A stretch of DNA of 64,000 bases from Syngnathus acus (taxonomy: Eukaryota > Chordata > Actinopteri > Syngnathiformes > Syngnathidae), in the NCBI RefSeq assembly GCF_901709675.1, contig NC_051095.1:1425001-1489000 (forward strand). The letters are read 5' to 3'. The notes beneath the pieces were generated by a model. That model worked only from the letters and a program-made list of their open reading frames with translations. It did not search any database and had not been told where the DNA came from. Below are positions 37,601 through 48,629 of the stretch, one piece after another (position 1 is the stretch's first letter; each line of letters begins with the position of its first letter). The position numbers and the translations under genes are program-made.

Positions 37601-39654
37601 CCGGTCGCCGGCGACAGTTGCGAGATTGGCCCCGGCTTTGCACGCAAATTGGCGGGTGGGCTGCCACGCACGGCCTGCGTGGAGCCGATCGGCGTGGCAG
37701 CGGCGGCGGCAGACGCTAATCTCTTGTGCCAGGTTGGAGGTCTCTCACGGGCTGCCGTCGCTTCCGCGGATAAACCCGCTTCTTTCTGGAGCTGACGCGA
37801 GTCAGCATTTGTTAAGCGCTCGCCAAAGTTCCGTCGCAAAAATCACACGGGGGATCAATATAAACTTCAGTTTAACATGTCTGGAGGAGAAAAAGATTCT
37901 GGCAAAAGTACCTCTGGAAATGTACTGAGCAATTTTTTCTGAACAACTTCCAGGGACCTGATGAAAATCGAAGTCGAGTAACAAAGTATTTGATTTGCTT
38001 GGTAACATGACGCAGCTGAAAGGTGTTTTGTTGCGTGAAGACAGGCTGCCCGCTGGGATTGGGAACAGTTCGGCGTGCCCAATCCCTGCGGGCTCCTCGC
38101 GCGTACGTTAGCGCATCAGCGCCGTCGCGCGCCCGTGTTTGTGTGCGAGGCGCTCATTAGCGCGACGCACTTCCTCACCGAGGGAGGAAGGCAATCCGCC
38201 GCGGAGGTTTTCGCGGAGGGTCAGGAAGCGCCGCCGTTTGCCGGATGCAAGTAAACAACTCTGCTGTACTTTTCACCCTTCGAGTGTACGACGGGATGAA
38301 AGGCGATGGATCCAACGATAGACTGAGACGATGACGTGATTCGGTCACATGCAGTACGCGCGATTTCTTGCCCTACAATTTGTCACTAATGCTAATTTTG
38401 AGGTTGTGGTGTGCGGCGCTAACCCCAAGTTCCCTCACACGGAACTTTCTGTCTCTGTGCCTCATGCAAAATAGCCGTTGATGAATGTTTCATGAGCAAA
38501 GAGTCACCTGCGGTGTAGGGTTGCCTTGCAAATTCAGTGGCCGCATGTGCTCGGTTTGAAAGATCACAGAAGGATCAATAGCCGCACAGTGTGGATGGAA
38601 CGCGGCTATTTGTTTATGCATGAACACATGTTCATGACAGATACGCCGGCGTAAGGCCCGATACGTGAAATCACGGCGGAGGCACCGCGTCCATTCAGAT
38701 CGGTTCCCTGACACGTTAAAGACGTGATTGACTGAAAAGACGTTTAAAATTGCGGTTGGTCTGTATTGCAGAAATGGGATTGTCGTTCAAACACGGACGA
38801 TTTTTGCGAAGAAATCTTTGATTTATTGATGCTTTCGACATTTGGTTTTGATTTGTTTTTCCTAGAATAGGTTTTCTTCGTAAAATTCGTGACGTCATCA
38901 AACACCTTTGCCGCCCCAAACCATGGCTCAGGTGAAGTGAATTCACGAGGAGACCGCAGGAAAGGAATAATAGTGGAAGAGTTAGCGCAGGTTTGCAAAT
39001 GATAGGCGAGACAAGATGCTCAAGGTGACCCAGGTTGAACAGCTTTCAGCCTCGGCATTTGATGCAACTTGGTTATTTATCTGAGCTCTCAGTTTTGGAC
39101 CTCTCTGGTGCGCCCCCTACAGTTGATTAGTGTCATTACAGTTGGCCGACATCATGTATTATGCAGTTTTTCTGCGACTGACGAGCTTTTTCTTGCATTT
39201 TAATTGTGTTTATCTGATTCAGTCACTGTTTAATTCATTATGAAAACAAAATTTGTATTCATTGCCCCAAAATTAATACCATTCAAATTCATTGTAATTT
39301 GCCTTAATTCCCCCCCTATTTGTCTGCTTGAAAATCCGCTACCCCGCCGCTTATTTTGGCGATTCACAATGCTTCACAAGACAGGAAAATGAGCGACATT
39401 TGCATAACAACAACAGATTTCTTTGAAGTTGCGTCTTGACTCGGCAAATGGTTAAAAATGGTCTTGAACAGAATTCTCTCTTAGGTTTGGAAAGCCTCAG
39501 CGGGTGTGTGCGGAGCAAACTTATTGTTGAAGCAATTTCCGCAAACAAATTTTCAGGATTTTTATCAATTAATTAGAACATTTCTCCATACTCTCCACAT
39601 TTTTCAGTCATTATTTAAACACTTTGCGGATAGGTAAAGCTCCCTGCAGCAATT
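34674..39654. other. Intergenic, no gene seen
   Basis: Largely unique sequence. GC-rich near 37560-37760 with open frames on both strands, none recognised. No transposon ends noticed. Confidence 0.55.
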
Positions 39655-39720
39655 ATTATATATTATATTATATTATATTATATTATATTATATTATATTA
39701 GGGTTATATTATATTATCAT
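39655..39720. repeat. TATTA pentanucleotide repeat
   Basis: About eleven TATTA units, interrupted near 39701 by GGG. Confidence 0.93.
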
Positions 39721-40085
39721 TACCCTGATGAATTATTCTGAAAAGGGTCATCCAACTCAAATCAAATCAAAGCAAAATGGCTGACTTTCTGTTTGGCGTT
39801 TTCATGGCTCCATCAGACTTTTTTTCTTGTAATAGAGCCCGGCGGGCCAGCCAATTTGGGCTCCAGCCATGAGACTTTTCCATGTGTCCTGTTAAGACAG
39901 ACAGGTCCACCAAAATTGGTGAAATTATTTCGGGAGCAGTTTTTTTTCTCCTGAAGTAGCCCATAATGTGTGTTTTAGCCTAAAAAAATTCCAATGACAG
40001 AAAGATAACATGGACAGAGGCGTGGACACGGTCAAGATTTACCATGTTATATTTTAATTTTTGCAGGGACAAAATTGACAAGCGA

Positions 40086-40091
40086 TTTATT
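40086..40091 (-). terminator. Candidate distal polyadenylation signal of pcdh7
   Basis: AATAAA on the minus strand about 2.2 kb after the stop, within an A/T-rich stretch. Use of this site would give a 3' UTR of about 2.2 kb. It is chosen over the proximal site only because the sequence above it is largely free of transposon remnants. Confidence 0.35.
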
Positions 40092-40222
40092 TACACAAAG
40101 CTGTACAAAAGCAAATTAACTTACATAAAATATCTCATAAATAGAAGTGGACTTGCGTTCAATACACGTTGCCATGTTCAGCTAAATTGCGTGCATAGTG
40201 ATTTATATTTAACGATGATAAG

Positions 40223-40837
40223 TCAGGTTTCCTCGATTTCTATATCAACATCTAAGTCGCAGGACAAATAGCAATGGTTAATATTACAAATCTGGATACA
40301 CGTGGTGGATAGTGGAGGACGCACCTCAGGCAGCGCTGGAGTGGAATCCGCACGTTCAGCGTTTTCATCTGGAGGACCCCCCTCACATGTAAGCAGTTGA
40401 ATGTCTCCAGGCATTTGTTGGGGGCGGGGCAAACTACAACTTGAACATTCTACGCCTCCATATTCAACCCTAGAGCTCGTTTCATGCAAAAAAACCTCTG
40501 ATGTCTTACTTGTCCATTTATCTGGAGGCAGCACAGATTCCAACGAGAATCTCAACCGTCTCATCCCCGATCGACGGGATTGATCACTTTCACAAATATA
40601 TTTCGAGATGCGGCTGATAAATTGCCGAGCGGACGAATGATCATCGTTCCGCTCGATACCGACAAGCAAGTCTTGGACCGTACCGGGAAATGCACCGCAC
40701 TTGGAATGGATCGTTGAAGCCCAGTTCAAGTTTGGCTCGCTGACACCCGACCGGCCGATTCTCCAGGAAGCAAGAAACGTGTGCCCCATGTCGACTCTTA
40801 CCGATTGGTAGAAAAAGGCACAATTGCAATTTTGCAT
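40223..40837 (-). other. Unassigned 205-codon open frame in the pcdh7 3' flank
   Basis: I do not recognise the product. ATG to TGA, 204 residues, no membrane segment or signal peptide. The upstream half uses many C-ending codons, as coding DNA often does. The end is acidic (SCDLDVDIEIEET). There are eleven or so cysteines, including SSCSLP and NHCYLSC. It lies about 1.5 kb after the pcdh7 stop on the same strand. A chance frame in the 3' UTR is the default reading; a domesticated or decayed gene is the alternative. Another long minus frame of similar size at 45852-46481 looks random, which shows that this length alone is weak evidence. Confidence 0.27.
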
Positions 40838-40851
40838 TCACTCTCAGCATT

Positions 40852-40886
40852 TGTGTGTGTGTGTATAGGTGTGTGTGTGTGTGTCT
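40852..40886. repeat. GT microsatellite in the presumed pcdh7 3' UTR
   Basis: Two GT runs separated by an ATAG interruption. On the transcript strand this reads as CA repeats. Confidence 0.9.
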
Positions 40887-41151
40887 TTGTTCAGAAGCAC
40901 TGAAGATACAAAGTGGCACCAGAAAAAAGAACAGCAGTTCAAATAGCGAGTACAATTTCATGATCATCTCTACAATTTCAGCTGTCGTTAACAAAGTGAT
41001 GACGATGACGTAGATCCCTTGTTAAAAATTTGCCATACCCGAATGAGGAACCGGCGTACCGAGTCGGAGTACACGGCTAACGTTTTCATTAGTTATAAAG
41101 TAAGCAAGCAACAAGGTGGAATCCAATGTTACAATAGGGGATTTGTCTACA

Positions 41152-41598
41152 TTATAATTTTTCTTCTTCCTTCTCACTAAACCAAGTAAGTTCCATAAAG
41201 CGTGCAGTAGAAAAGTAAATATTCACGTACACACTTGCTAAGTATAGGAGCAATGTCGTACACACTCGAGAGAGAGCCGGAATGGCGAAAATTGCAACTC
41301 CGTTCCAAACGTAGCGAACAGAAACACAGCAACAAAGAAAAACAGATGATCCCCTTTTGATTGACAATCGAAAAAACACGGCGTGGAATGTTTCAAGTTC
41401 AGCGTCTGGCGTGAAACACAAAGGATCCAAATCTAAAGTCTGCGTTTGATTGTTTTTGCGTTTGCTCGAGCTGATTTCTACATTCGTGCTCAAAGGATGC
41501 CGCGGCGACATCTCGTGCCCTTCCTTCCTTGTGCGTCGCTTTTCGATGCTTTGAGGGGGAATCGTTCCAAAATCGTAACGACGGATGATTGATGGCAA
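41152..41598 (-). other. Unassigned 149-codon open frame in the pcdh7 3' flank
   Basis: I do not recognise the product. The frame runs from ATG to TAA with 148 residues. The first half is charged (EKRRTRKEGHEMSPR, then SSSKRKNNQTQTLDLDPL). The second half is hydrophobic and could form one or two membrane segments (SVFLCCCVSVRYVWNGVAIF, then LLLYLASVYVNIYF), ending EKEEEKL. It lies on the same strand as pcdh7, about 700 nt after the stop, so it could be chance open sequence in the 3' UTR, a decayed inserted gene, or an unannotated exon. Confidence 0.25.
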
Positions 41599-41615
41599 AT
41601 GTTTACTCGATGATT

Positions 41616-41621
41616 TTTATT
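41616..41621 (-). terminator. Candidate proximal polyadenylation signal of pcdh7
   Basis: AATAAA on the minus strand, about 680 nt after the stop codon. Cleavage would fall near 41595. No clear GU-rich element was noticed downstream, so this could be unused. Confidence 0.3.
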
Positions 41622-42297
41622 GCTCAGTCTGTCCCACGATGAAGTCAAAGCTGTTTTTTAAAAAAAAACAAAAAAACAGGACGCTGTTTTCAGGGCGGCG
41701 CGCCGTCATGAACCGTTGATACGCTAGCTAGCTAGGCTAGCTATAGCGCATCCTGTACACTTGTACCGAGTGTCTCTGTACAATTTTTCCATGTCGCCGG
41801 TGACATCACCGGTGCCAAAGAGTCTTGGCAGAAGAATATTTGAAATCATTGCCGACATCTCCTTGTTTTCGGTATTTGAGTCCACGGATGCTCGAAATGT
41901 TGCGGACCGATAGCCGCTATGTTGCAGTACCCAGTTCCAGACAAAACGTTGAAGTTGGCCACTCTTTTAAAATAAGTCTTTTTTTTTTTGTTTTGTTTTT
42001 TTCGTTTTTCTCAATGTGTATGTGACGGATGTGGATGCATGCATGTCGTGTCGCATCAGTGTGTCAAATACGTTGCTTAATCTACAGGCGGACTCTCGGG
42101 CAGCAGAGCACGTTGCAAGAGCCCAAGTCGCCAGATTGACATCTCAGTGGTAGCGCTTATTTTTCTTCTTCTTTTTTTTTTTTTTTTTAAAAAGGCCACC
42201 TTCTTGACATTTTGAGTCTTTGGAGTCCGACCTCATTGAATGCAAGGGGGGGTTTGGGGATATTAACGTAGTGGGCTTTTCCTTCCCGCGCGTAGTC

Positions 42298-42785
42298 TTA
42301 CAGGTAGACCTCCCGTCGAGTTAGGGTGCCGCAGGAGGTGGGCTTGTACTCCCCGGTGGCCACCATGGGGATCTCCTCGGTGGGGTGGCTCAGCGTCTCC
42401 TCCCCGCCCCCGGGCGAGCCGTAAGACGGCGAGCCAAAGGCCTCGTAGGAGGACGAGGAAGAAGCCATTTTCTTACTAAGGAGGTTGCGGTTGCGGTCGC
42501 CCAGCACGTGGCCGGCGGCGGGGTCTCCGTTAGCCATGGCGGCCATGGCGAGGGTCTCTTGGCTGCCGGACTGCTCTTGGCTGCTGCTGCTGCCGCCGTT
42601 GTTGCCGCCGCCGCCGCCGCTCATGAAAGTGGAAAGCTTTGGTTGTTGGGGGGTGGTGGTGGACCTGGATAGCCGCCGCTCGGGCGGGGTGCGGACGGGC
42701 ATCCAGCAGGAGTCCGAGTGGCCGTACTCGTCGCATTCCCGGGTGCACTTGCCGGTCATGGCTACGTCAGGCAAAGGCCGTGAAT
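42298..42785 (-). CDS. pcdh7: Protocadherin-7 (delta-1 protocadherin), last coding exon, C-terminal cytoplasmic tail
   Basis: PCDH7 is a single-pass cell-surface homophilic adhesion protein; this exon encodes the end of its cytoplasmic tail. Seen: 161 residues plus a split aspartate codon. It opens with SRPLPDVAMTGK, then the CM2-like motif CTRECDEYGHSDSCWMP at about residues 12-28, then PERRL, QPKLSTFM, GDRNRNLLSKK and a C-terminus GEYKPTSCGTLTRREVYL before TAA (42298-42300). From family knowledge, this order matches the long PCDH7 tail. PCDH1 ends in AKREIYL and PCDH9 in SPKEHQL, so both are excluded. The last three residues (V-Y-L) resemble a class II PDZ ligand (inference). Odd: low-complexity Gly/Asn/Ser and Ala/Met runs sit between STFM and GDRNRN, probably from CCG/CAG-type repeat growth. 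Earlier exons are not visible and should lie beyond 64000. The teleost paralogue (a or b) is unresolved. The exon start is set by the AG acceptor, not by an ATG. Confidence 0.92.
42560..42620 (-). repeat. pcdh7: Coding trinucleotide repeat inside pcdh7 exon
   Basis: On the plus strand CTG units run into CCG units. On the coding strand they give the Gly-rich, Asn/Gly and Ser-rich stretch that lengthens the linker between STFM and the conserved GDRNRN segment. Confidence 0.8.
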
Positions 42786-42824
42786 CTGCGGGGGGGGGGG
42801 GGGAGGAGAAGACAAATGCGTCAG
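42786..42824 (-). other. pcdh7: Splice acceptor and branch point of the last pcdh7 exon
   Basis: On the minus strand the exon is preceded by CAG (42786-42788) and a nearly pure cytosine run of 14 bases (42790-42803) followed upstream by mixed CT. A CTGAC branch-point consensus sits at 42820-42824, its adenosine about 36 nt from the exon. The reading frame enters in phase 1: the first two exon bases complete an aspartate codon, which fits the D-S-R-P-L-P of the family. Confidence 0.8.
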
Positions 42825-44312
42825 CGCCTTCTGTTTTTTTTCCACCAACTTTGGAGATTCATTGATGAGTGGCTCGTGTTGATATCTAACACTTGATTGT
42901 GTGAAGTGTTGGCAGATGGCAGAATTTGCGGTTGCGCTACTCGTGTCGACTTGCGCAGTGATTGGCAGCGCGGCACGTGACGTCCATCAGTGACCAGTCG
43001 ACTTGCCTTTCACCAAATTACTGTCATTAAAAAAATAAAAGGAAACTATCCAACTCCGTCGAGCTGTGTCGCTAAATGTAACCTGTGAAGGTCGCTACTG
43101 ACTTTTTTTTTTTTTCTCGCAGCACTAAACGGGCATAAGTAAAAGCAATGTTTTGTTTTCATGCATGCCACCACAGCGAGTGGAACAAGACAATGAAAAA
43201 CTGCGGCTTGCCGGCTCGGACGGACGGCACAACTCCGACTCGAGACAGGTGGAGGCGTGAAGAAGCCTTTGAAATCATGTCATGCTTCAAAAACGTGTTT
43301 GTGCTGAGGCGGCGGCGAGCAACAATGAGCAACTCGAGAATCAATTGCTTGCTTATCTGTCGATTGACAGCCGGCAATCACGTCCCCCTGACCTAAGTAG
43401 CTTTTCAGATTTGGATGGCTCAAGCGTCCTGCTAGTCTCTTTAATCCACAAATTAGGCCTTGAAGCAATTACCTGTTTTTAGCCACGGCCGCAGATTAGC
43501 GATTGTATTACGAGACGCTTCAAAAGGACTTGCCGGTGTCACTGAAAATGCGTCGCTGGACAAGTAAGAGACGTTGTTGTTGTTTTTTCTCCGGAGATGT
43601 TTGATGTAGTTTGGACATGAAAGGATGCATGGGAAATCAAAACCAAGCAGCGACGGGGAGTGCAAACCAAGCCAAGCATGCCTTTGCCCATAAAAAAACA
43701 ACAAGAACAAAAGAGTTGGTATGGCGCCTTACTTTTAATGCTCTTTTTCTCCTGTAAAAGAAAGAAGACAGAACAGAAATCATTTGTTCTGTTTGTCACA
43801 TTGAATACACGGACGGCGGGCATTTTCGAAACAAAGGAAGGAGGCGGGGCATGGGAAAAGCTAAAGAGTGCCATTCATAATCCGTTTCCGATGGAATGGA
43901 GGCGAGGCTCGAGTGTCAAGCCCTCGGGGAACCGCTTTCACTTTTATCATTAGCCGATCCGACGCAGCTCTTAATGAATTCTAAGTAGCCGAGTGATGGA
44001 AAGGAAAGGCGAGAGAAGTTGACAAAATTGGGAGATGTAATGCGATGACATGATGGATGGTGGCGTGAGCTCTCACATACACACACAACTTCAGAAAGAG
44101 AGACAAGCGGGCACTGATTGTCCCGCCCACAACGCCAGGCGGGATTCTTGAGAGCACTGATTGCTCCTTCAATTGACTCTTCGAAACAACTGAGGTTCCG
44201 ATTTTTGTTGTTGTCAGCTCCCCCTGGAGATGACATTTCGGTTTCCCGAATTGTAAGAATACAGATGTGAGGCACTTTTGGGCTATGGGAATTAATTTGA
44301 GTTGTTTTAGCT
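42804..44312 (-). other. Putative pcdh7 intron, no exon recognised
   Basis: This sequence lies upstream of the last exon. No other protocadherin exon, RRVTF-type motif or transposon coding region was recognised on the minus strand here. There are short T-runs and no long repeats. Confidence 0.5.
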
Positions 44313-44440
44313 CAGTGGTCTCAAACATGCGGCTCGCGGGCCAATTGCGGCCCGTGGGATGATAGTTTGTGGCCCTCTCCTTAATATGAAAGCTTGTTAG
44401 CGTAGCCTGTGATTTTGATATGAATGGTCGTGTTCGAATG
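44313..44440 (+). mobile_element. hAT-type MITE fragment inside the pcdh7 intron
   Basis: CAGTGGTCTCAAACATGCGG followed by GGGCCAATTGCGGCCCGTGGG and TGTGGCCCTCTCCTTAATATGAA, a hAT left end of a different family from the others here. The right end is missing or unrecognised. Confidence 0.65.
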
Positions 44441-46709
44441 TGTCTTTTTGGGAGCACATAGTACTTGTGCGAAAAGCTCTTTTCTACCTTGAACTTCAAT
44501 AAGTCCAAGTATAGGTCTGGACTTCCTGATGAGCAACATAAAATTTAGATTTTCTGACAACTTCTGGATGTTGCAGGCCATTTGTAACCTCGGATTTGAT
44601 CACGAACGTTGCTTCCATTCCATAATCAGGACGTGGCAAAGAAAAGTTGTCAAGTTTCCGAGTGGGGTTGCAAGCCTCGATGCACCTCTAAGTGGCCCGG
44701 CAAAGGAGGCCTTTCTTTCGCAGGTTTTGCCCCCGGGGCGGCGGAGACCTTATTGGCTAGCCAGAGACGGTCTGTATCGCTCGGGGGAGAAGCGCTTTCA
44801 GCCGCGGGAAGGTTGTAAATTCATAATGACCCACAACACAGCCCATTTGCCCTCCTTGAGTTCAGAAATAGGAAGCGGGAGGGGTCGATGTCACTAGAGT
44901 GACAATGTTTCGCCGTCTTTCGGCCGCAGCCAAGCGAAGTTTGTGAATGATCCAATTGAATTCATACGAAAGCTTTGCTCGTGCTGAGCGTCTGGCATCG
45001 CGTCAGTTCAGGGTACGTAAGAAACAGAGGGCGACACTGCGAGGACAGAGCCGAGGAGAATTAAAGGAGAGTGACAATGCTCCGAGTGTAGCGGGGGTCA
45101 AAGCCCGGGCGAGGCGAAGCGAAGCAGTCCGTCAGATTGAACAGAGAAGACAGCACGGCCGCCTCTGGGCCGTCATCGGCCAAACACACTGCCAAAAGAC
45201 GGCGAGTGGTCCAGACGGGATTCCTGGAGGATGCATCCTGGAGGAAGCACTTTGACAGGAACTGGCACTCTGCGTCCAGTACATCTTCTCAGACGTGATC
45301 TTATGACATGATCCCGTTTGCTCCTCGTCGACAGCTTGAGCTTTCGCTTTATGACAAACACTGCCATTTTGATGGTGAATCCATTGCAGAACCAAATCAT
45401 TTAAAAAGTCTGAGAACAAACAGAAAGCTCTGTTTTTTTTTTTTAAATTAATTATTATTTTTGGTTTAATCAATTGTAATACTTTTTTTAAATATTTTTT
45501 CAATTATTTGTAATATTTCGAATATTCGGAATTAGAAAATAAAACAAAAAAAGAAGCGACTTTACAACGCTGAATATTGCTTCCTTCAAAAGGCGCACAC
45601 AGAAGCGTGACGATCGGACTTTTTCAGATCAGATTAGATTCCACAGAAAAACCCGGGTAAGTGTCTTTGGGACTAACGCTCAATCCCTCACTCAGTGCCG
45701 TGTTTTGGGCCGGATCATTCGATTGACTCCCACTCCACCCAATTCCCAAGGAAGTTTAGAAACACTTGAACCTCCAAATGTATTTACTCCCCTTGCACAC
45801 GTTTTGGATTTCAGGGCAAAGAGTCATAACGGGCCGGGTGGAGCGGAAAAGTCACAAGAGGCGGGCGGCCTTGTAGAGAACAAAGCTCGGGAAATGGGCT
45901 GGCAATTGCCTCCAACCCCTCATCAAAAGGTGCTCAGATGGAGGCGGCGGACGGAGCAATCCCGGATGACAGTGTACATTGCCGCCTGTCGTACAGATTA
46001 CTTCAAGCCGCCGGCAGAGCCCGATGAAATATTTATCCGGCAAAAAAAAAACAACTGCCACAAATCGGAGGGAGCGTCGCGAGAGATAGGAGGAGACGGG
46101 CGACGCTTCATCTTCACACTCACGTCCAAAAGTGGCTAAAGTACTCTGCAAATGACAAAAGCCATCCAAAATCCCACACGATAATACAGACGGAAAATTT
46201 TGAGAAATAGAATGTGAGTCCTGAGGGTGGTGTGTCTTCCCTGTTCCAGTGAGCAAAGAGAAGAGAAAGGAAAAAAAAAAAGTGGCTTCTAATTTCATAA
46301 TCGCATGACAGCGGGTTGACACAATCCGCAAAATTTGTCTTCCCCCACGCCGAGACGTTTGCCAGACAATTAAAGGAGTGACGGTGGCCGGGCGGCGGGA
46401 CGGCAACGGCGCTGCGGGGAGACGTGAACTAAAAGCCAATCTCGGGGAGTGCTGACCTTTTTGAAAGCGCACCCCGAGCAACGGTATTAATTGACGGCGT
46501 TAACGTCGGCGTAGGTGAATATTGTCGTCTATTTGATGGCGGAATGTTGTCCTACTCCCCGGGAGGAGCGGGTGCTTGCATACCGAGTTAACATCTTAAC
46601 TCAGACCTCACACAGCGTGAGGAAGAAAAGAAAAGAATGCCGAGATGAGAGCTGACTGCCGCGGTACCAAAACCGACCCGTGAGAGGCAGCCTGGTGCCA
46701 CAGAGCCTC
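44441..46709. other. Putative pcdh7 intron, nothing recognised
   Basis: Unique sequence. The 209-codon minus frame at 45852-46481 is compositionally unremarkable and not matched to any family. Confidence 0.5.
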
Positions 46710-47075
46710 CAGACTGCCAGAAATTAAAAGTGAAGAAGAGGAAGTAATCAGCGAAGAAGAAATCCAAGGCTATAAGCTAACTTTTAGCGTGCCTGGTAAC
46801 TACACTGAGGTTGCAAACTGAATACACTGAAGAGAAAGTAATCAGCAAAGAAGAAATTGAAGGCTATAAGCTAACCTATATGGTCTGCTAACTACACTGA
46901 AGAAATCCAAGGCTATAAGCTAACCTTGGGCGTGTTTGCTAACTGAGGTTGCAAACTGCAGTTGTGCCAGAAAATACAAAGAAGAAGAGAAAATAATTAG
47001 CTAATAAGAAATCCAAGGCTATAAGCTAACCTTTTGCGTGTCTGCTAACTACACTGAGATTTCAAACTGGAGTTT
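46710..47075 (+). repeat. Four-unit degenerate minisatellite
   Basis: The core AAGGCTATAAGCTAACCT recurs at about 46767, 46860, 46909 and 47017, with flanking AAGAAGAGAAAGTAATCAGC and CTAACTACACTGAGGTTGCA. Units vary in length by internal deletion. Confidence 0.85.
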
Positions 47076-48289
47076 TAAGGATGTGCCATTGTTTCAGAGA
47101 CACCTCGGTTGACCTTGCAGTGTGAAGGCTCAGATCTGGCTAATTGTTGCTATGCTGAGCTCATATGAGATTAGCATTGGCTAACTGGTTCTTTGCTTCA
47201 AGATGGCAAACTTGAATGCTTTTTTGTTTGTTTGTTTTTGCCAGCCCAGATAACAAGACACACTCTGATTTGAGAAGACAAACACAATAGGCATCCATTC
47301 ATAAAGAGGACGTTGATTCTTTTTAAACCTGGTAAATGGCGCAGAGGTGGCCATAAACTGGTGCGCTTTACCCCTCAAATTGTTTTGGAGGGTAAAAATC
47401 GGTCGGGAAATGCGTCGAAGCTCGCTGCTTTTCTGTTTTGCTCGTTTGAGCTCAAACGGCTCGTCTGTCGAGATATTGTAATGAGATGACACTTGCCTCG
47501 GGTAACCTAAAAAATGATCACACAGGCTCCCTCAAGGACTGACGCCAACGGAGGAAGTTGAAAATCTAGCGCGGCGCTGATAAAAACGCTAAAGCGACGT
47601 GTCACTCAGCAAATAGGTTCGTCTTGAACGTGTCTTTGAGTCTGACCTAGGCGCCCTTGTTGTTTCAAGCCCGACAAAGGCTTCTGGGAAAAGGCTTCCC
47701 AAAGTCATCTGATCATCAGTTCAATTTGAAAACATGTCAAATATCAGCGCAGACCGGGCCGCGTGTAAAAATTGCACTCGCTGGAAACGGACGGAAGATC
47801 TTTGATTTCTCAAGAGCCTTAAAACATTATCCGGGCGTTCTCGCTGGCTGAGCGATGGGGGCTCGATAACGCCAAGGTGTCCTGGATTAAGGATAGATAG
47901 GCTCGCCAAAGTTTGTCCCCTCCAGGTACGCCGCATTACATTTCACCTTTGCTGTTCACTGGCTGTCTTTGAGACTTGCCGTGTAACTTTGACTCGACTC
48001 AATTTTTCAATCCACCCGAGACGAGAGGCAGAGGCTCCTCGGCTACAATCGGTCTTTGTGCTTCCTTTTCACCGCGGCGTATTGCCTTTTGTCTGTAGCG
48101 GTACCTTTATTTCCTTTCTTGCATTGGCTGAATATTTTAGTGACTCCTTGAGAATTGATACTTGTAGTTTCTACAACTTACTTTAGCAAAATGAATTCAT
48201 TTCCTTCCAGCTTTGTATGATGATAACAATGTAAATAGGGAGAGAAGGACAATCGAGGTTTAGATCTTGATTGAATAAGGCAGGAAACG

Positions 48290-48629
48290 AAGCTAGCGCT
48301 AGTTAGCTAGCGAAACTGCTATTCTATTTTGACGGTAAAAAAATAATAACTCAAGTACTTTTTTTTAGCTGCTTACCAGTGATTCTGCTTAAGTATACTT
48401 TTGCTAGTTAGCAAAACTGCTACTCTTATTTAGTTGATGATAAAAAAAAATAACTCAAGTACTTTTTTTTAGCTGCTTATCAGTGATTCTGCTTAATTAC
48501 ACTTTTGCTAGCCAGCGCTAGCTAGCTAGCGAAACTGCAATTCTATTTCATTGACGGTAAAAAAATAATAATAATTCCAGTACTTTTTTTTTTTATTATC
48601 AGTGATTCTGCTTAAGTATACTTTTGCTT
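48290..48629 (+). repeat. Three-unit minisatellite with GCTAGC cores
   Basis: Each unit of roughly 110-130 bp has GCTAG(T/C) words, GAAACTGC, an A-run, AGTACTTTTTTTT and CAGTGATTCTGCTTAA. Three units with small length changes. Confidence 0.88.

Larger units (their letters stand above)
40060..42297 (-). other. pcdh7: Probable pcdh7 3' UTR
   Basis: This stretch lies directly downstream of the pcdh7 stop codon on the minus strand. It contains a T-run, GCTAGC repeats near 41730, a GT microsatellite (40852-40886) and AATAAA hexamers at 41616-41621 and 40086-40091. Its extent is inferred from the position of the last hexamer; no transcript evidence is available. It also contains two unassigned same-strand open frames, listed separately. 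Confidence 0.5.

Noticed and set aside
39113-39127. GTGCGCCCCCTACAG as a CTCF site
   Set aside because: The last bases deviate from the consensus at two core positions; too weak to list as a feature.
42298-42785. Assignment of the exon to PCDH9 or PCDH1
   Set aside because: PCDH9 ends in SPKEHQL with a CTQEC motif and PCDH1 ends in AKREIYL; the TLTRREVYL end and CTRECDEYGHSDSCWMP motif fit PCDH7.
42385-42865. Plus-strand frames rich in Ala, Pro and Gly opposite the pcdh7 exon
   Set aside because: They are antisense shadows of the GC-rich pcdh7 coding exon.
45852-46481. 209-codon minus frame
   Set aside because: No recognisable domain, codon pattern or splice context; GC-rich sequence gives chance frames of this size here.
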